DNA of 64,000 nucleotides from Glycine soja. Lineage: Eukaryota; Streptophyta; Magnoliopsida; Fabales; Fabaceae. A program made the position numbers and the translations under genes. The notes under the pieces are model-generated. The model saw only the letters and a program-made list of their open reading frames with translations, did not search any database and had not been told where the DNA came from. The stretch lies in the NCBI RefSeq assembly GCF_004193775.1, contig NC_041016.1:10441395-10505394 (forward strand). Direction: 5' to 3'. This document shows, one piece after another, positions 33,887-45,883 of the stretch; position 1 is the first letter of the stretch, and each line of letters begins with the position of its first letter.

Positions 33887-34886
33887 ATGGCTAACTATTC
33901 CCACCCTCATATCTGCCAATGTCTGAGTCACTTGCTGACCCTCCGGCAACATTTTCCGGTCATAATTGCCGGAAACCGCCGCAAGACCGGCCAAGAGTTG
34001 GTGGAGGAAGTGTTGTCCTTGGCACAAGGCCTGCTCCACCTTGGACTCACATCTGGCCAAGTGGTTGCCATCTCTGCTTTCAATAGGTACCTTTTGTTTT
34101 GTCTTAGAATTTTTTTATAGGTGTTAATGAAGAAGTTTATTCAAACACCATGAATATCAACCACTTTTCTCAACCTTTGAAGCCCCTTGAATTATCCTTA
34201 TAAATATATAAATGACTCTATATTATGTTTCTAACATCATGTTATGAATGCCACCTTGACAAAAATAAGAAATTTTACGTGATACTTAAGTCATGAAACC
34301 CTGTCACTTAACTGTAATATATCTTACAAGTTATAAGATTGGCTTGGTGGTAGGAGGGAGAAGGAGGAAGAGGCCATGAGTTAATAAAAACTAATAAACT
34401 ACGACTAACATTTGTTAATAAAAATAACTGTAATATATCTTGTTATAAAATTAAACTATTTCATATGAATAGAAAGTGAGGGATGGAACTTTATGTACTT
34501 TGTTGTTCTAGCCAAGCACAACACTGGTTATGCTATTTTGTTCTCGTTTTAGTTTCCTCCTCCGGTCCCCTCCCGGTGGCATGTGTTGAGAATTTGAGAT
34601 GATGATGTGGGCACGAGTCCTTCATTATTAAGGTCAAACAAAGCAATAAATTTATAATGTGAAATGTCTACACCTCCAAGTACATTTTTTCTAACTTCTG
34701 ATTGACATTTTTTGTTATTATTATCTTGTAAATTGTCATGTTGATCCTGGAAACAAAAGAGGAGCCCACTTATTTATTGAGATCAGTATGAGATTTTACT
34801 TGTTAATAAAATAAAACAATATTTAAAAAAAAAATCGATAGGTGTATTGCTTCTTATCCTTGTTTATAATTGAACGTGCTCGAGAT

Positions 34887-34937
<51 letters not shown>

Positions 34938-37900
34938 CTTTTTCACCTGCATTTTTTCGCTTTGTTAGTGCAAAGACTCTGGGTAATTTAAAATATTAAA
35001 ATGTTTTCTTTCTATTTCTTATGGCTTACGCAATTCCTTAGAGGCAGTAACTCCCTTGCAACAATTATTGTTGTACTGAGAGAGTGAGATGTACTTGAAA
35101 TTGTGAACTGTGAAGTAAGGATTTGTTGTTGTCATGTAATCTATAAACATATGATCCTATCCTATAAAATATCTAGCTATTGCTAGTTGATCAATGATTT
35201 TATGGATGATAGATAGAGTTTTTTTTCTTCTTTTTTCAGTGATAGGTATCTGGAGTGGTTATTAGCCATTGCATTTGTTGGAGGAATAGCTGCTCCTCTG
35301 AACTATCGCTGGGTGAGTAATTTTGCTGTAGAATAGATTGCTTAGCTTTGGCCTTAGTGTTACTTTTGAAAAGCACCATCATGAAACCATCTTCATGCTA
35401 ATATGGCATTTTAGAGCTATGTTCAATTGACCTCCTCATCATTCATTTTGCACATTAATACTCTAGCTCACCACACACCACTTCCTATTTACCTTAATAT
35501 GTTTTCAGCCTTCTTGTTTTTGCTATTTCATCTGGACATTGTCTTTTGCCATAATCTATTTCATATACAAATCATGAAGTTATGCTTTAAAACAATTTTT
35601 TTCTCCTGCAGAGTTTTGAAGAGGCAAGATTAGCAATGGCTGCAGTGAAGCCTGTGTTGTTAGTGATTGATGAGAGCAGTTACACATGGTACTCAAAACT
35701 CCAGCAAAATGATGTTCCATCTCTGAAGTGGCATATTTTGTTGGATTCCCCTTCCTCAGATTTTTCTAAGTGGAACGGTATGAACATTATACCATTGTAA
35801 AAATTATACATAAAACCTTTTTCCACTTGAACGATTTTTGTAACTTATTGCTTATACTGCTTTTCAGTGTTAACTCCAGAAATGCTCAAGAGGCATCCTA
35901 TAAAACTTCTACCATTTGACTACTCTTGGGCGCCTGACGGCGCTGTCATAATATGCTTCACTTCAGGTTCAAGATTCTCAGTCAGTTACTCCATTTCTAT
36001 ACTATCTCAAACTATGCACGTGTAAGGAATTAATTTGCAAGCTAGATTGAATAATTTTCTGTGTCAAATGATTTCTTAAAATAGAATTTATATGATTGAT
36101 GAAATTAACTAATGGATGCAATATTTGTTCTCTTTAAGATATAGAAACTTCTTTAACTAAGTGGAATTTACTTTTTAAGGTTGATTTATGCGTGATCAGT
36201 GAATAAATGTATTGGAGCTGATTGACTTTTTAAGTACTAAATGAAAAAAGAGCTGTAAGATTTTAAGTTACAGTTTGTTCAATGAACTTAAACATTGTGG
36301 CCAATTTGATTTTGGTTCTAGACTTCTAGGAAAAGAAATATTCATGTTTCCAAAATTGCTGTTTACATGCTAGTTGCAGATAATTAGGAGTTTGAAATAT
36401 ATGATTGAAGGAGGTCGCTTTCAACGCCACTGGCATGACTTTTTAGTAGTGGTGTATGTGCTACTGTTTAAATATTATCCAGGGGTGTTTATTTTTAACC
36501 AAATATGTCCTCTTTTTGTTTCCTGAAATTGTTGTGTTCTTTACTCTAGGAACTACGGGAAAGCCTAAGGGAGTCACCCTTAGTCATGGAGCTTTGACCA
36601 TACAATCCCTAGCCAAGATTGCCATAGTTGGCTACAATGTGGATGATGTATGTTATTCTGTGTTACATGAAGTGCATGTTATTGGTTATGAAAACTTACC
36701 ATTATATCAGAAGATTCAGAACACAAGGCTATCAATATTAAGATTTTGGATTTGGCTCCTCTTAAGTGAGCAAAGATAAAGTAAGCAATTTCAATCATTG
36801 ATGAGAAAATCAATGATTGATATCACATTCATGATTTGTTAAGTATGTGCACACAACATTCATTGTTAATTTTCTCATCAAAGACTGAGATTCTCACTTT
36901 ACACTCTAAAGTGAGTTGCTCATCCCGGATCCTAAGATTTTACATGCGTGCAAGTACATGGTAAATCCAGCTGAAACAGCTGAAGGATGATTAAGTTCTC
37001 CATGTTATGTCATTCGTTCTGTAACAGGTCTATCTTCATACTGCTCCATTATGCCATATTGGTGGCTTGTCATCAGCCATGACCATGCTTATGGTTGGAG
37101 GTTGCCATGTCTTGATGCCAAAATTTGATGCAGAATCAGCTGTTGATGCCATAGAGCAACATGCAGTGACATCTTTTATCACAGTTCCTGCAATAATGGC
37201 CAGTCTGATTTCTATAATTAGGTATATTCCAGTGTCAAATAGGAATAATACTTTGTCCTTTTTTGTATCAAAGATTATCACACGATATGTTATCTAAGAG
37301 CAATTTAATTTATAAAAGATTCGAAATTATTGCGAAATTAGCATTCCAATCATTTAACCTACAGTAAAACAAAATTCTATTTTACCTGCTCAACATAATT
37401 CATCACTGTTATTACAGGCTTACTATTTTATACTAAACAATGTCCTAAAGTTGTCATGTTTTGTGGAGCAAGCTCTGGTTCATCTATGCAAACAGTTCTT
37501 CTGTGTAAATGTTTTGCTATTAAGAACCTTAGGTAAAAAACCAAGTATCAGAGTTTAGGAATATATTGATTTACATTATTCTTAGTCTTCTTTTGAAGTT
37601 TTAATATTTTTAGGCACAAAGAGACCTGGAAAGGGGGAGAAACTGTCAAGAAAATTCTTAATGGGGGTGGAAGCCTCTCACATGAGCTCATCAAGGACAC
37701 CAGCATATTCTTCCACAAAGCTAAACTTATTTCAGCTTATGGTTGGTCTCTGTTCTCTCAATTTATTGACTAATTTTATTTGGTAAAAAAAACTTACATA
37801 TGAAACCACATTCACAATAACATATTTTTACATGAAAGCAATTTTAGGTTGACAGATATTTTAATCCAGAAAATATGAATAAGAAAACCTGTGCAACTAG

Positions 37901-40185
37901 CTGAAGAAAAAGATATAAGTAGACAATCTAAAGAGAACTGATAAAGAAATATAGGAGAAGAGAGAAAAGGAAGATAAGAAATATGGGGATATTGCCAAAT
38001 TTGTATCCAACAATCAATAACATAATGAGAAGAAGTAATTTATAAGACCTATGAATAAAAAAAATTGAGACACTTCAAGTCATCAGTTCAACTGTGAAAT
38101 GATCCAACGAACCATATTGGAAGCCAAAATCAAACGATATCCTTAATTCCTTATAAAAATATTAAAACAAGTCACTGGTTATTGAAAGCCCTATTAATTA
38201 GAATCTATGTGCCTAGAAACTGAAATCATTTGAACCTGTTCCCACTACTTCAATGCCTTCTTTTATTTGGATCCTCCTTTATTATGTGTAGTACTAAAAA
38301 TGTATGGTAAAACAGAAAGCTGGAGAACATTGGCTTAACAAAGGAAAAAACAAACTAACAAACAGTTTAAGTCTACATTGAAGAATGTATGTTTCTGCTT
38401 TTTTGCTGTGACAAGATCAAGCGTCTTGCTTTTCGTCTTTTTATTTTATTTTTGTATGTTTTTACTCAACACAATATGCCAAATGACAAGAATTTACAAT
38501 GTATGAAGGCCAGTGAAATTTGACCTTTTTTAAATTTCTGTGTCCTCTTGTGTATAATAATAGATGGAAATTCATTGGTCTTAGAGATGTTTGTCTGTTT
38601 CATTAATCAAAGGGATGACAGAGACATGTTCTTCATTGACATTCCTGACACTCTATGACCCCATGCATGAAACAACAAACCAGTCCCTTCAAGCATTTGG
38701 TGTGGCAGGATCTAAGCTCATTCACCAGCAACAAGGTGTTTGTATTGGCAAGGCTGCACCCCATATAGAACTGAAGATAAGTGCAGATGCTTCTGGTCAC
38801 ACTGGGAGAATTTTAACTAGAGGACCACATATAATGCTCAGGTATTGGGACCAAACTCTCACAAATCCATTAAATCCGAATAAAAGAGCCTGGCTTGACA
38901 CAGGTGACATTGGATCAATTGATCATTATGGTAATTTGTGGCTCCTTGGTCGAACAAATGGTCGAATCAAGAGTGGTGGGGAGAACATTTACCCTGAAGA
39001 GGTAATAGAAGTGTCACCTAACCTGTTTGCCTTATCATAAAGAACAAATTTAAACCAAAAGAATATGCTGCTTTGTGATAAAAAAAAAAAACTCCTTTAA
39101 AAGGGACACATGTTTATCATACATCATGAATCATAGTTCTCATATCATGAATAATCAAAGTGGATCATAATTGCATGAATTGAGACACCAAAATAATAAG
39201 GTTAATGGTACTTGTGATGCCATTGTTTCCTAGTTAATACAAATCCATTTGAATGCTTCTAAACAAATTTAATTATAGGATAGAATCTTCCTCCTCTTCT
39301 TTCTCAAACTTTATAAAGAAAGCGAAATGAGACCTGCCTTTTTCATGAAGTGTTACAATTGTTTGTTCATTTCCATTCATGAAGTATCATGCTTATTCAA
39401 ACTATAAACTTTTATAAAGAGTTGCAATGGTTTCACCCATCACAGATCCATGCAACAATAGGCAATACTTTTCAAGTATGCTCATTGTGTGACGTCCAAT
39501 ATTCATTGCTCACAGGATGGATGTTTAAAGATACCATTTCAAGCAATGTTTTCATAAATCAATGGAACGTCTAGAAATAAAATTTCAGACACATACAAAG
39601 TAATGTAAAACATTTCTACTTTGCATGTTCAGAAATGCATCATCTCTTATTTCTTTTGCTCAGTTAAATGCTTATCTTACTTAATTTATGGTATTTACAA
39701 CTCCATAGAAGTGTGAATATATTGTTTATTTGGTGTAGGTTGAGGCAATTCTACAGCAACATCCAGGGATTGCAAGTGTTGTTGTTGTGGGAATCCCAGA
39801 TGCTCACCTGACAGAGATGGTAGCAGCATGTATCCAACTAAGAGAAAATTGGCAATGGTCAGAGCAGTTGTCTGCTTCAAATGAAGAGTTTCTCCTATCT
39901 AGAAAGAATATTCAGCAATACTGTATAGAAAATCATTTAAGCAGGTATTCTCTAAAATCCATGTTTGTTAAATTTGTAATAGAATACTTGGGTTGAGGGA
40001 AGCAAATTATATGTAGCAGTGGATTAGTGATGATTTCTTTTGATTCTTCTTTCAGGTTTAAGATACCAAAAATGTTTATTGTATGGAGAAAGCCATTTCC
40101 ACTCACTACAATAGGGAAAATAAAAAGAGATCAAGTCAGAAAGGAAGTTATGTCTCAACTACAATCTTTACATAGTAATCTTTGA
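33887..40185 (+). CDS. AAE14: 2-succinylbenzoate-CoA ligase (MenE-like acyl-activating enzyme 14)
   Basis: Adenylate-forming ligase that joins o-succinylbenzoate to CoA in phylloquinone (vitamin K1) synthesis. Exons are 33887-34086, 35240-35312, 35612-35777, 35868-35966, 36550-36647, 37028-37221, 37614-37741, 38613-39001, 39739-39944 and 40056-40185, which join to 1683 bases, or 560 aa, the same length as Arabidopsis AAE14. The start MANYSHPHICQCLSHL matches the Arabidopsis N-terminus. The AMP-binding P-loop is ICFTSGTTGKPKG (175-187); then YGMTE (319-323), hinge DTGD (415-418), GRIKSGGENIYPEE (436-449) and the catalytic lysine K539 in TTIGKIKR. The C-terminal tripeptide SNL (558-560) is a plausible type 1 peroxisomal signal; the Arabidopsis protein is reported in both plastids and peroxisomes. 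All motifs are intact. Confidence 0.96.
34888..34934. repeat. (TA)n microsatellite
   Basis: About 46 bases of TA dinucleotides in AAE14 intron 1. Confidence 0.97.
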
Positions 40186-40551
40186 ATATATCATAGCTCC
40201 AATGCCCCTTAAACCACTGTATTGCTATGATTCCTCATATATACGGCTTCATGTGAAAATGCTAATCAATTTATTGAGTGACACATTAATTGAGTACAAT
40301 TTTGTATCACACATTCGTTCTCCCCTCTCCTATTCTTATTATTTATTGAACATGCTGTCTTCTTCGTGTACTAAACATGTGTTTGATTCAATTTAATTTT
40401 AAAGAATAAATGCTTAATTTCTGTCAATTTCTGAGAAAAAAGTTTAAAAAAATAAGTGATTCTATTTTACTTTAAAACAAAATAATCAAGGATTAAACAA
40501 ATGTAAATGGTTGTTAATGCTTCACACAAAAAAATGGTTGTGAATGAGGAT

Positions 40552-42016
40552 GGGATTTTCTTCCTACACCATACATACTTCTTTGACACAATATTTTTTT
40601 AAAATTTCAAAGTTATCCCTTTTAACTTCTTTTTCCTTTGTTCGTTCTTTATTTTCTTCATACACCATTCATTTTTGTTTCGTTTAGGCCGAAAGCTCCT
40701 TCTTGTTATGGCTGGTTTGGTCGAGGTGCATTATCGCAATGGTTCGTTGGCAGCTCGTAGTTGTCGTCGTGGTTGGTGTTACAGTATAACGGCAGAGGAG
40801 GTTAACTTTTTTTCCTACAACTTTAATATGTTCTAATAAACATACGAATTAACATTAAATGATTAATCTAGCGAACTAAAATACATCATCACAATCAAAC
40901 TACAATTTTGTTTTAAATATTTTATAAATTAAAATTTAATTATATTATAAATAGTTATTTTAATACTTTTATATATTCATAAATCAATGTAAAAATTCAT
41001 TTTTTAAATTTTTTTAGTTGAAATCACTAATTCTAGCAAACTAAAATATATGATAAAATCAAAGTACATTTTTTTATTTCTAATAAATGACTACTTTATT
41101 ATTTTATAAATAAATATTTTAATATTTTTAAATATTGATAAATGAATGAAGATATTAATTTTTATATTTTTTAACTTCAAAACAATATTTATATAAATCT
41201 TTAATACTATTAAATATTTAATATTTATACAAATATATTAATAAAAAACAAATTTCATATACAATATTACCTATTTTTGTTTAACTAAAATTTTAAAATA
41301 TATACATTATAAAATTTTACAATTTTTTTAATTTAACTATTTTAAAAATAACTATTTTAAATATATAAAAGTATTAAAATAGTTATATAAGAAAGCAATT
41401 TATAAATTCATTTTTAAATAAACAAATTTATTAAATAAATTATTTATTTATTAAATTAAAATAAAAAAATTATTAAATTAAATAATTAAATAAAATTAAC
41501 AACAATAGTTGTTTAAAAAAAATAATTAAATAACAACAAAATTCAACCATCAAATTTTAAATTTCTATTAAATAAATAATTTATTAAATAGAAAAATATA
41601 TAAAATTAATAAAAATACGGATTGAGAATCCATATGAACCATACGGATTGACAATCTGTATGGGTTATACAAACATACGGATTGTCAATCTGTATACCTT
41701 TAATACACAGGAAAATAACGTAGAGGTGGTAGTAGAACTCATGACGGCAATAGCAAAAATATGGCGAATACCAACAACGAGCACACACGGATTGATGAAG
41801 ACAAACCACGGATTGATGAAGATCAACAAATTGAAGAGAAAAATATGAGAGAATTTGAGAGGAGAAATGAAAAACGTATGAATGAATGATGCAAACAGAC
41901 GGATTAGGAATCTGTATTTCACATTTAAGCGTCAATGAATCAAGGACAAAATTGGTTTTTTACTCAAAATACTAGGTGTAAAAGAAATGATGTTGGATGC
42001 AGGAAGAAAATCCCAG
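40552..42016. mobile_element. Candidate non-autonomous TIR transposon
   Basis: The left end (GGGATTTTCTTCCTACACC, then ACATACTTCTTTGACAC) is repeated inverted at the right end (GGGATTTTCTTCCTGCATC, then ACATCATTTCTTTTACAC on the complement). These give imperfect terminal inverted repeats of about 45 bases. The hexamer GAGGAT flanks both sides (40546-40551, 42017-42022) and may be a target duplication. The interior is extremely AT-rich with no transposase. Near-palindromic motifs cluster inside the right end. Superfamily uncertain; Mutator-like is one option, but it usually gives 9-bp duplications. Confidence 0.55.
41615..41695. repeat. Array of three near-palindromic 21-mers
   Basis: Copies at 41615-41635, 41641-41661 and 41675-41695 share ATACGGATTG, one or two middle bases, then CAATCTGTAT (first copy AATCCATAT). 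Each is nearly its own reverse complement. Partial copies occur at about 41786 and 41808 (CACGGATTGATGAAG) and at about 41899 (ACGGATTAGGAATCTGTAT). Each copy, or neighbouring copies, could form hairpins. Confidence 0.8.
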
Positions 42017-44875
42017 GAGGATGTTAGGATAGGGTGAGGGAAGCCCAAATACACTCTTAAACCTAAATGATTAAAGTACTCCATAGGATGAGTTAGCATA
42101 TATTTTAAAAATAAATTATAGTTTTTATTATATTTTTGTTAGAATAATGATATATTTTTTTATAGACGAATAATATGATGGTGATACTTGGATAATTATT
42201 ATCCATTAATTGATATCATTTAGGGATATATAACTCTATTCAACTTTATATATTACCATCAATGAAAAATATGAATTTTATGTTTATTTTCTTTATAGCT
42301 TTAATGGTAATCTCTTAGATAGTTTATATTATTTTTAAGTGTTAATCTATACTGAATTATTTTTCTCTCAATCCAATCTAATTTATATTAAAAAACTAAT
42401 CAAGATTTAAATCTTGAATCATTTGGTCCAGGAACATACAATGTTACCGGTTGTGTTAATTTATTTTCAGTACACATTAAATTGATAAGATAAACATGTC
42501 TGAAGATAGATTTGATAAATTTTTACGTATTGAAACTAAAGTATAAACCTTATTAGTTGCTATTGACAAAAACACTCCATGGTTCAACTTCATCGTGCTC
42601 CCTTGGTCACTTGGAAAGTTTTCCTCATATAATACTAGCACAATGAACCTCGGATTCTGTCATTCTATCACCGAAAAAAGGGGGACAAAAACAAAAACTT
42701 TTTGGATTCCACTGCACGTTGGATGATGGCACATTGGCACCTCTCGAAAAGTTTGGCATATATTCATTTGCAAAAACGTTGTATGATGGTAACTCTCACG
42801 AGGTGCTTTTTAGCCTTTTTCTGCTTTTCAATTTTTTCCATTCCTTTGCGATTAAGGATTGATTCTGAATTTGTGATGGAAAACTGTCTCCACCTTCCTC
42901 TCCGTTAAAATGTAATTCAAAATTCTCCTGTTTTATCTTCCTATTTTTTTTTATAGAAATATTGAATGAAAAGTAAATATATTTATAATATGTTTGGTTT
43001 AAGGGAAAAAGTGAAAAAGAAAAAAAAGAGAGAGAGAAAATGAAAAGTGTGACAATTTGTTAGATACTTAGATGGTTTGGTTTGGTATCTAAGAAATTAA
43101 GAATAAGGTAAAAAAAATATGTATATAAAATAATATAAATATCATAATAAAAAAACTAGATTAACAAATAGCAAAAACAATGAGATGTGGCATAGGTAAA
43201 ACTACTTTTTTTTTTATCTATGATAACCTTTTTCCTTACTTTTCTTTCCAATTTTTGAAGGAAGACATCTCCGAACAGGGCTCACGCGTATGTTTTCTTT
43301 CCTTTCTTTGTTAAGGTTTCTTCAAAAAATGGAAAAATCCATTTTTTATAGTTTTCATTACTTTCTAATAAGTGCACGTTTGAATTAAAAATTACAACTT
43401 AAATTTGGGTCAAATAAGTTTACAAAGTGAGTTAATAAAAGTATCCAAAGTCTTGTTTCTTTAAAACTGAATTTGAAAGTAAAATTTTACTCTCAAAGGG
43501 ACTTTTAAGGAGTAATTAAACATAACTTCAAAATGATTTTATTTTCAAATATATTTTTAGATCTTCCCGTCAAAAATTCAAACATATCCTAAATAATTTT
43601 TTCTCCTTTCCACTTAAACAAAGAGACCATTAATGTCTTGGAAGATTTGTAGGAAGATTTATATTATTCTAAAAAACTATTAGTAAGAAAATATTTTGAA
43701 TGTTCTTCTTGTTCATCAAAATTTATTAAAAATAATAGTTTTTGTGAATTTCACTTCTTATTAAGGCTATTTGTGGATGGGTTGATTTATACCAATATCT
43801 GACTTAAAAGTTTAATATGATCAATTTTATCAACTCAAATATGATCGAATCAAAATCCAATAACATTTAAGACAAAATTAAGTTAACCTGACTTGTTGAT
43901 AAAATATATTAATCTTAACATTATATATAACTAAACCATAGTTCAGTATGCAATCTTAACTTATATTTATTAAGTTAAACAAAACATTATTTATTAAGTT
44001 AAAAAATTCTATTATCAATTCATAATTGTTTGAACAATTGTGTTTCTTTAAAAGAATATATGATATGACTCAAAGTATAACTTGAAATTAACCTCAAAAT
44101 ATAAAAGGTCTAATTTCTTAAACACAAACCTATCAAAGTTCCCTTAGTCGGGTTAGATTGGAGGGACAAGGTCATGAGGATCCCACTTCTTACCTAATAA
44201 ATCTCTTATAATTTTATAATTTTTAATAAATTTTAATTAATAATAAATAATATAAAGAACAAAAGAAAAGTTAAAATCTATGTTGCTAAAACTCTTCTTT
44301 CCTTAAAGTTTTTGTAAGTGTAAATTGCACCAACTCTAATCATAATTATATTTCATTTTTCTTTGATTTAAAAACGATTGTTTTTTTCAATTTATTTAAA
44401 TTTTTGCACTTTTTTATAAAAAAAATACACATATTTTTCTTATTTTTAAATGCAAGTCAAACACATTTTTTTAATAAAAAAATAGAGAGATCAATGTACT
44501 ATTTAATTTAAAAAAAAAATATGTATAGTATCACTAAACTCAGAAAAGTTAAACATATTTTTTATTAAAAAATTATTATATAAATGAAAATATGGTATCC
44601 TGTATGCACATGGTATCACTATCAGTTTGTCCTGATAATAATAAGTTGATATCGTATCGCATGTGTTAGGTACAATATAGGACAATAATTTGTATTGACA
44701 TAGAATATCCTATTTATTGTACAATTATTTTAAAACTTAAATTTCAATCACAATTTATTTTTAAAAATTAGTAATTTAGAAGAACTCCTAAAGTAATTAA
44801 GGATGGAAATATTTCAAATAATATCATTTGGACCTTATTGTCTAACCCATATTAAGCCTCACTTCACCTAGATCT

Positions 44876-44877
<2 letters not shown>

Positions 44878-44932
<55 letters not shown>
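44878..44932. repeat. (TA)n microsatellite
   Basis: About 54 bases of pure TA repeats, the longest in the window. Confidence 0.97.
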
Positions 44933-44937
<5 letters not shown>

Positions 44938-45284
44938 GTCTTATTTTATAGAATGATGTTACGTCTCATATTAATTCTTTTTAAAAAAATATTAAATGAA
45001 ATGAAATGAAATTATTTTAATGGATATTAAATGTAATTGTAAAGATAATTTTTATAAGAATCAGAGTTGAATTGTGATTTTAGCAATTTTAAGACCTTCT
45101 TAGATCAAAACAATGTTATGGTCGAATGAGAAGTTTGACAAAAAATACAGATAACAAATTTTTGTAAAATAATTTAGATGATAGACATAGATTTCATAAG
45201 ACATATAATGTCTTTAAAAATAAAATCAAATTCAAACCTTAAGTTAGTTTAAAGTAAAAAAAAGGATCAACAACATGTAAGACA

Positions 45285-45330
45285 CATGGAGTTATATTGG
45301 TTTGTCTCATGGAGTTATATTGGTTTGTCT
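45285..45330. repeat. 23-bp tandem duplication
   Basis: Two identical head-to-tail copies of a 23-base unit starting catggagttatattggttt (45285-45307 and 45308-45330). Confidence 0.95.
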
Positions 45331-45817
45331 CAATCATCAAGCTTACGTCTTAGTAAACCACCAACCACCAAGTTTTACTAATTTTAAAAGGTTACAAGTA
45401 GTTTTCACTACTACTTCTATCTCTATAATCCAAGCTCTACACCAAATTTATTAAATCAGTATGTTTGTCTTATCAAACTATTGTTGGTTCTAATACAAAT
45501 CAAAAAAATTGTTGTTTGCTTCCAGGTTGACTAATACTCAATCATCTTATAGACAGATAAACAATCTCAACACTTAACTTTTCTCTCAAGGTGTTTTGAG
45601 GATTTTACTAGAATTTACATGAATATATATAAAAAAAAATTACATAAATAATTTGAATATGAGCACGAAAGTTATTTTTTGTCTTTAAAATTTTTTGATA
45701 TTTATAAGTCTTCTTCAACAATCTAAACATATAGATTTCTTAACTTGAACTTTTGTTGGAAGATTGTGGTCATTAGAGCATTTAATGCTTGCATTAAATG
45801 CACATACTTCATGTTAA

Positions 45818-45883
45818 AAACCACTCTTAGATATCATGTTGAGCACTCCTAAACCACTCTTAGATATCATGTTGAGCACTCCT
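45818..45883. repeat. 33-bp tandem duplication
   Basis: Two identical copies of a 33-base unit starting aaaccactcttagatatcat (45818-45850 and 45851-45883). Confidence 0.95.

Noticed and set aside
37418..37532. Possible extra AAE14 exon (good acceptor and AG|GTAAAA end)
   Set aside because: It does not match the family at this position; exons 37028-37221 and 37614-37741 join in phase to give the conserved sequence and exactly 560 residues without it.
42702..42908. 68-codon plus-strand open frame
   Set aside because: Isolated, no splice or promoter support and no recognisable domain.
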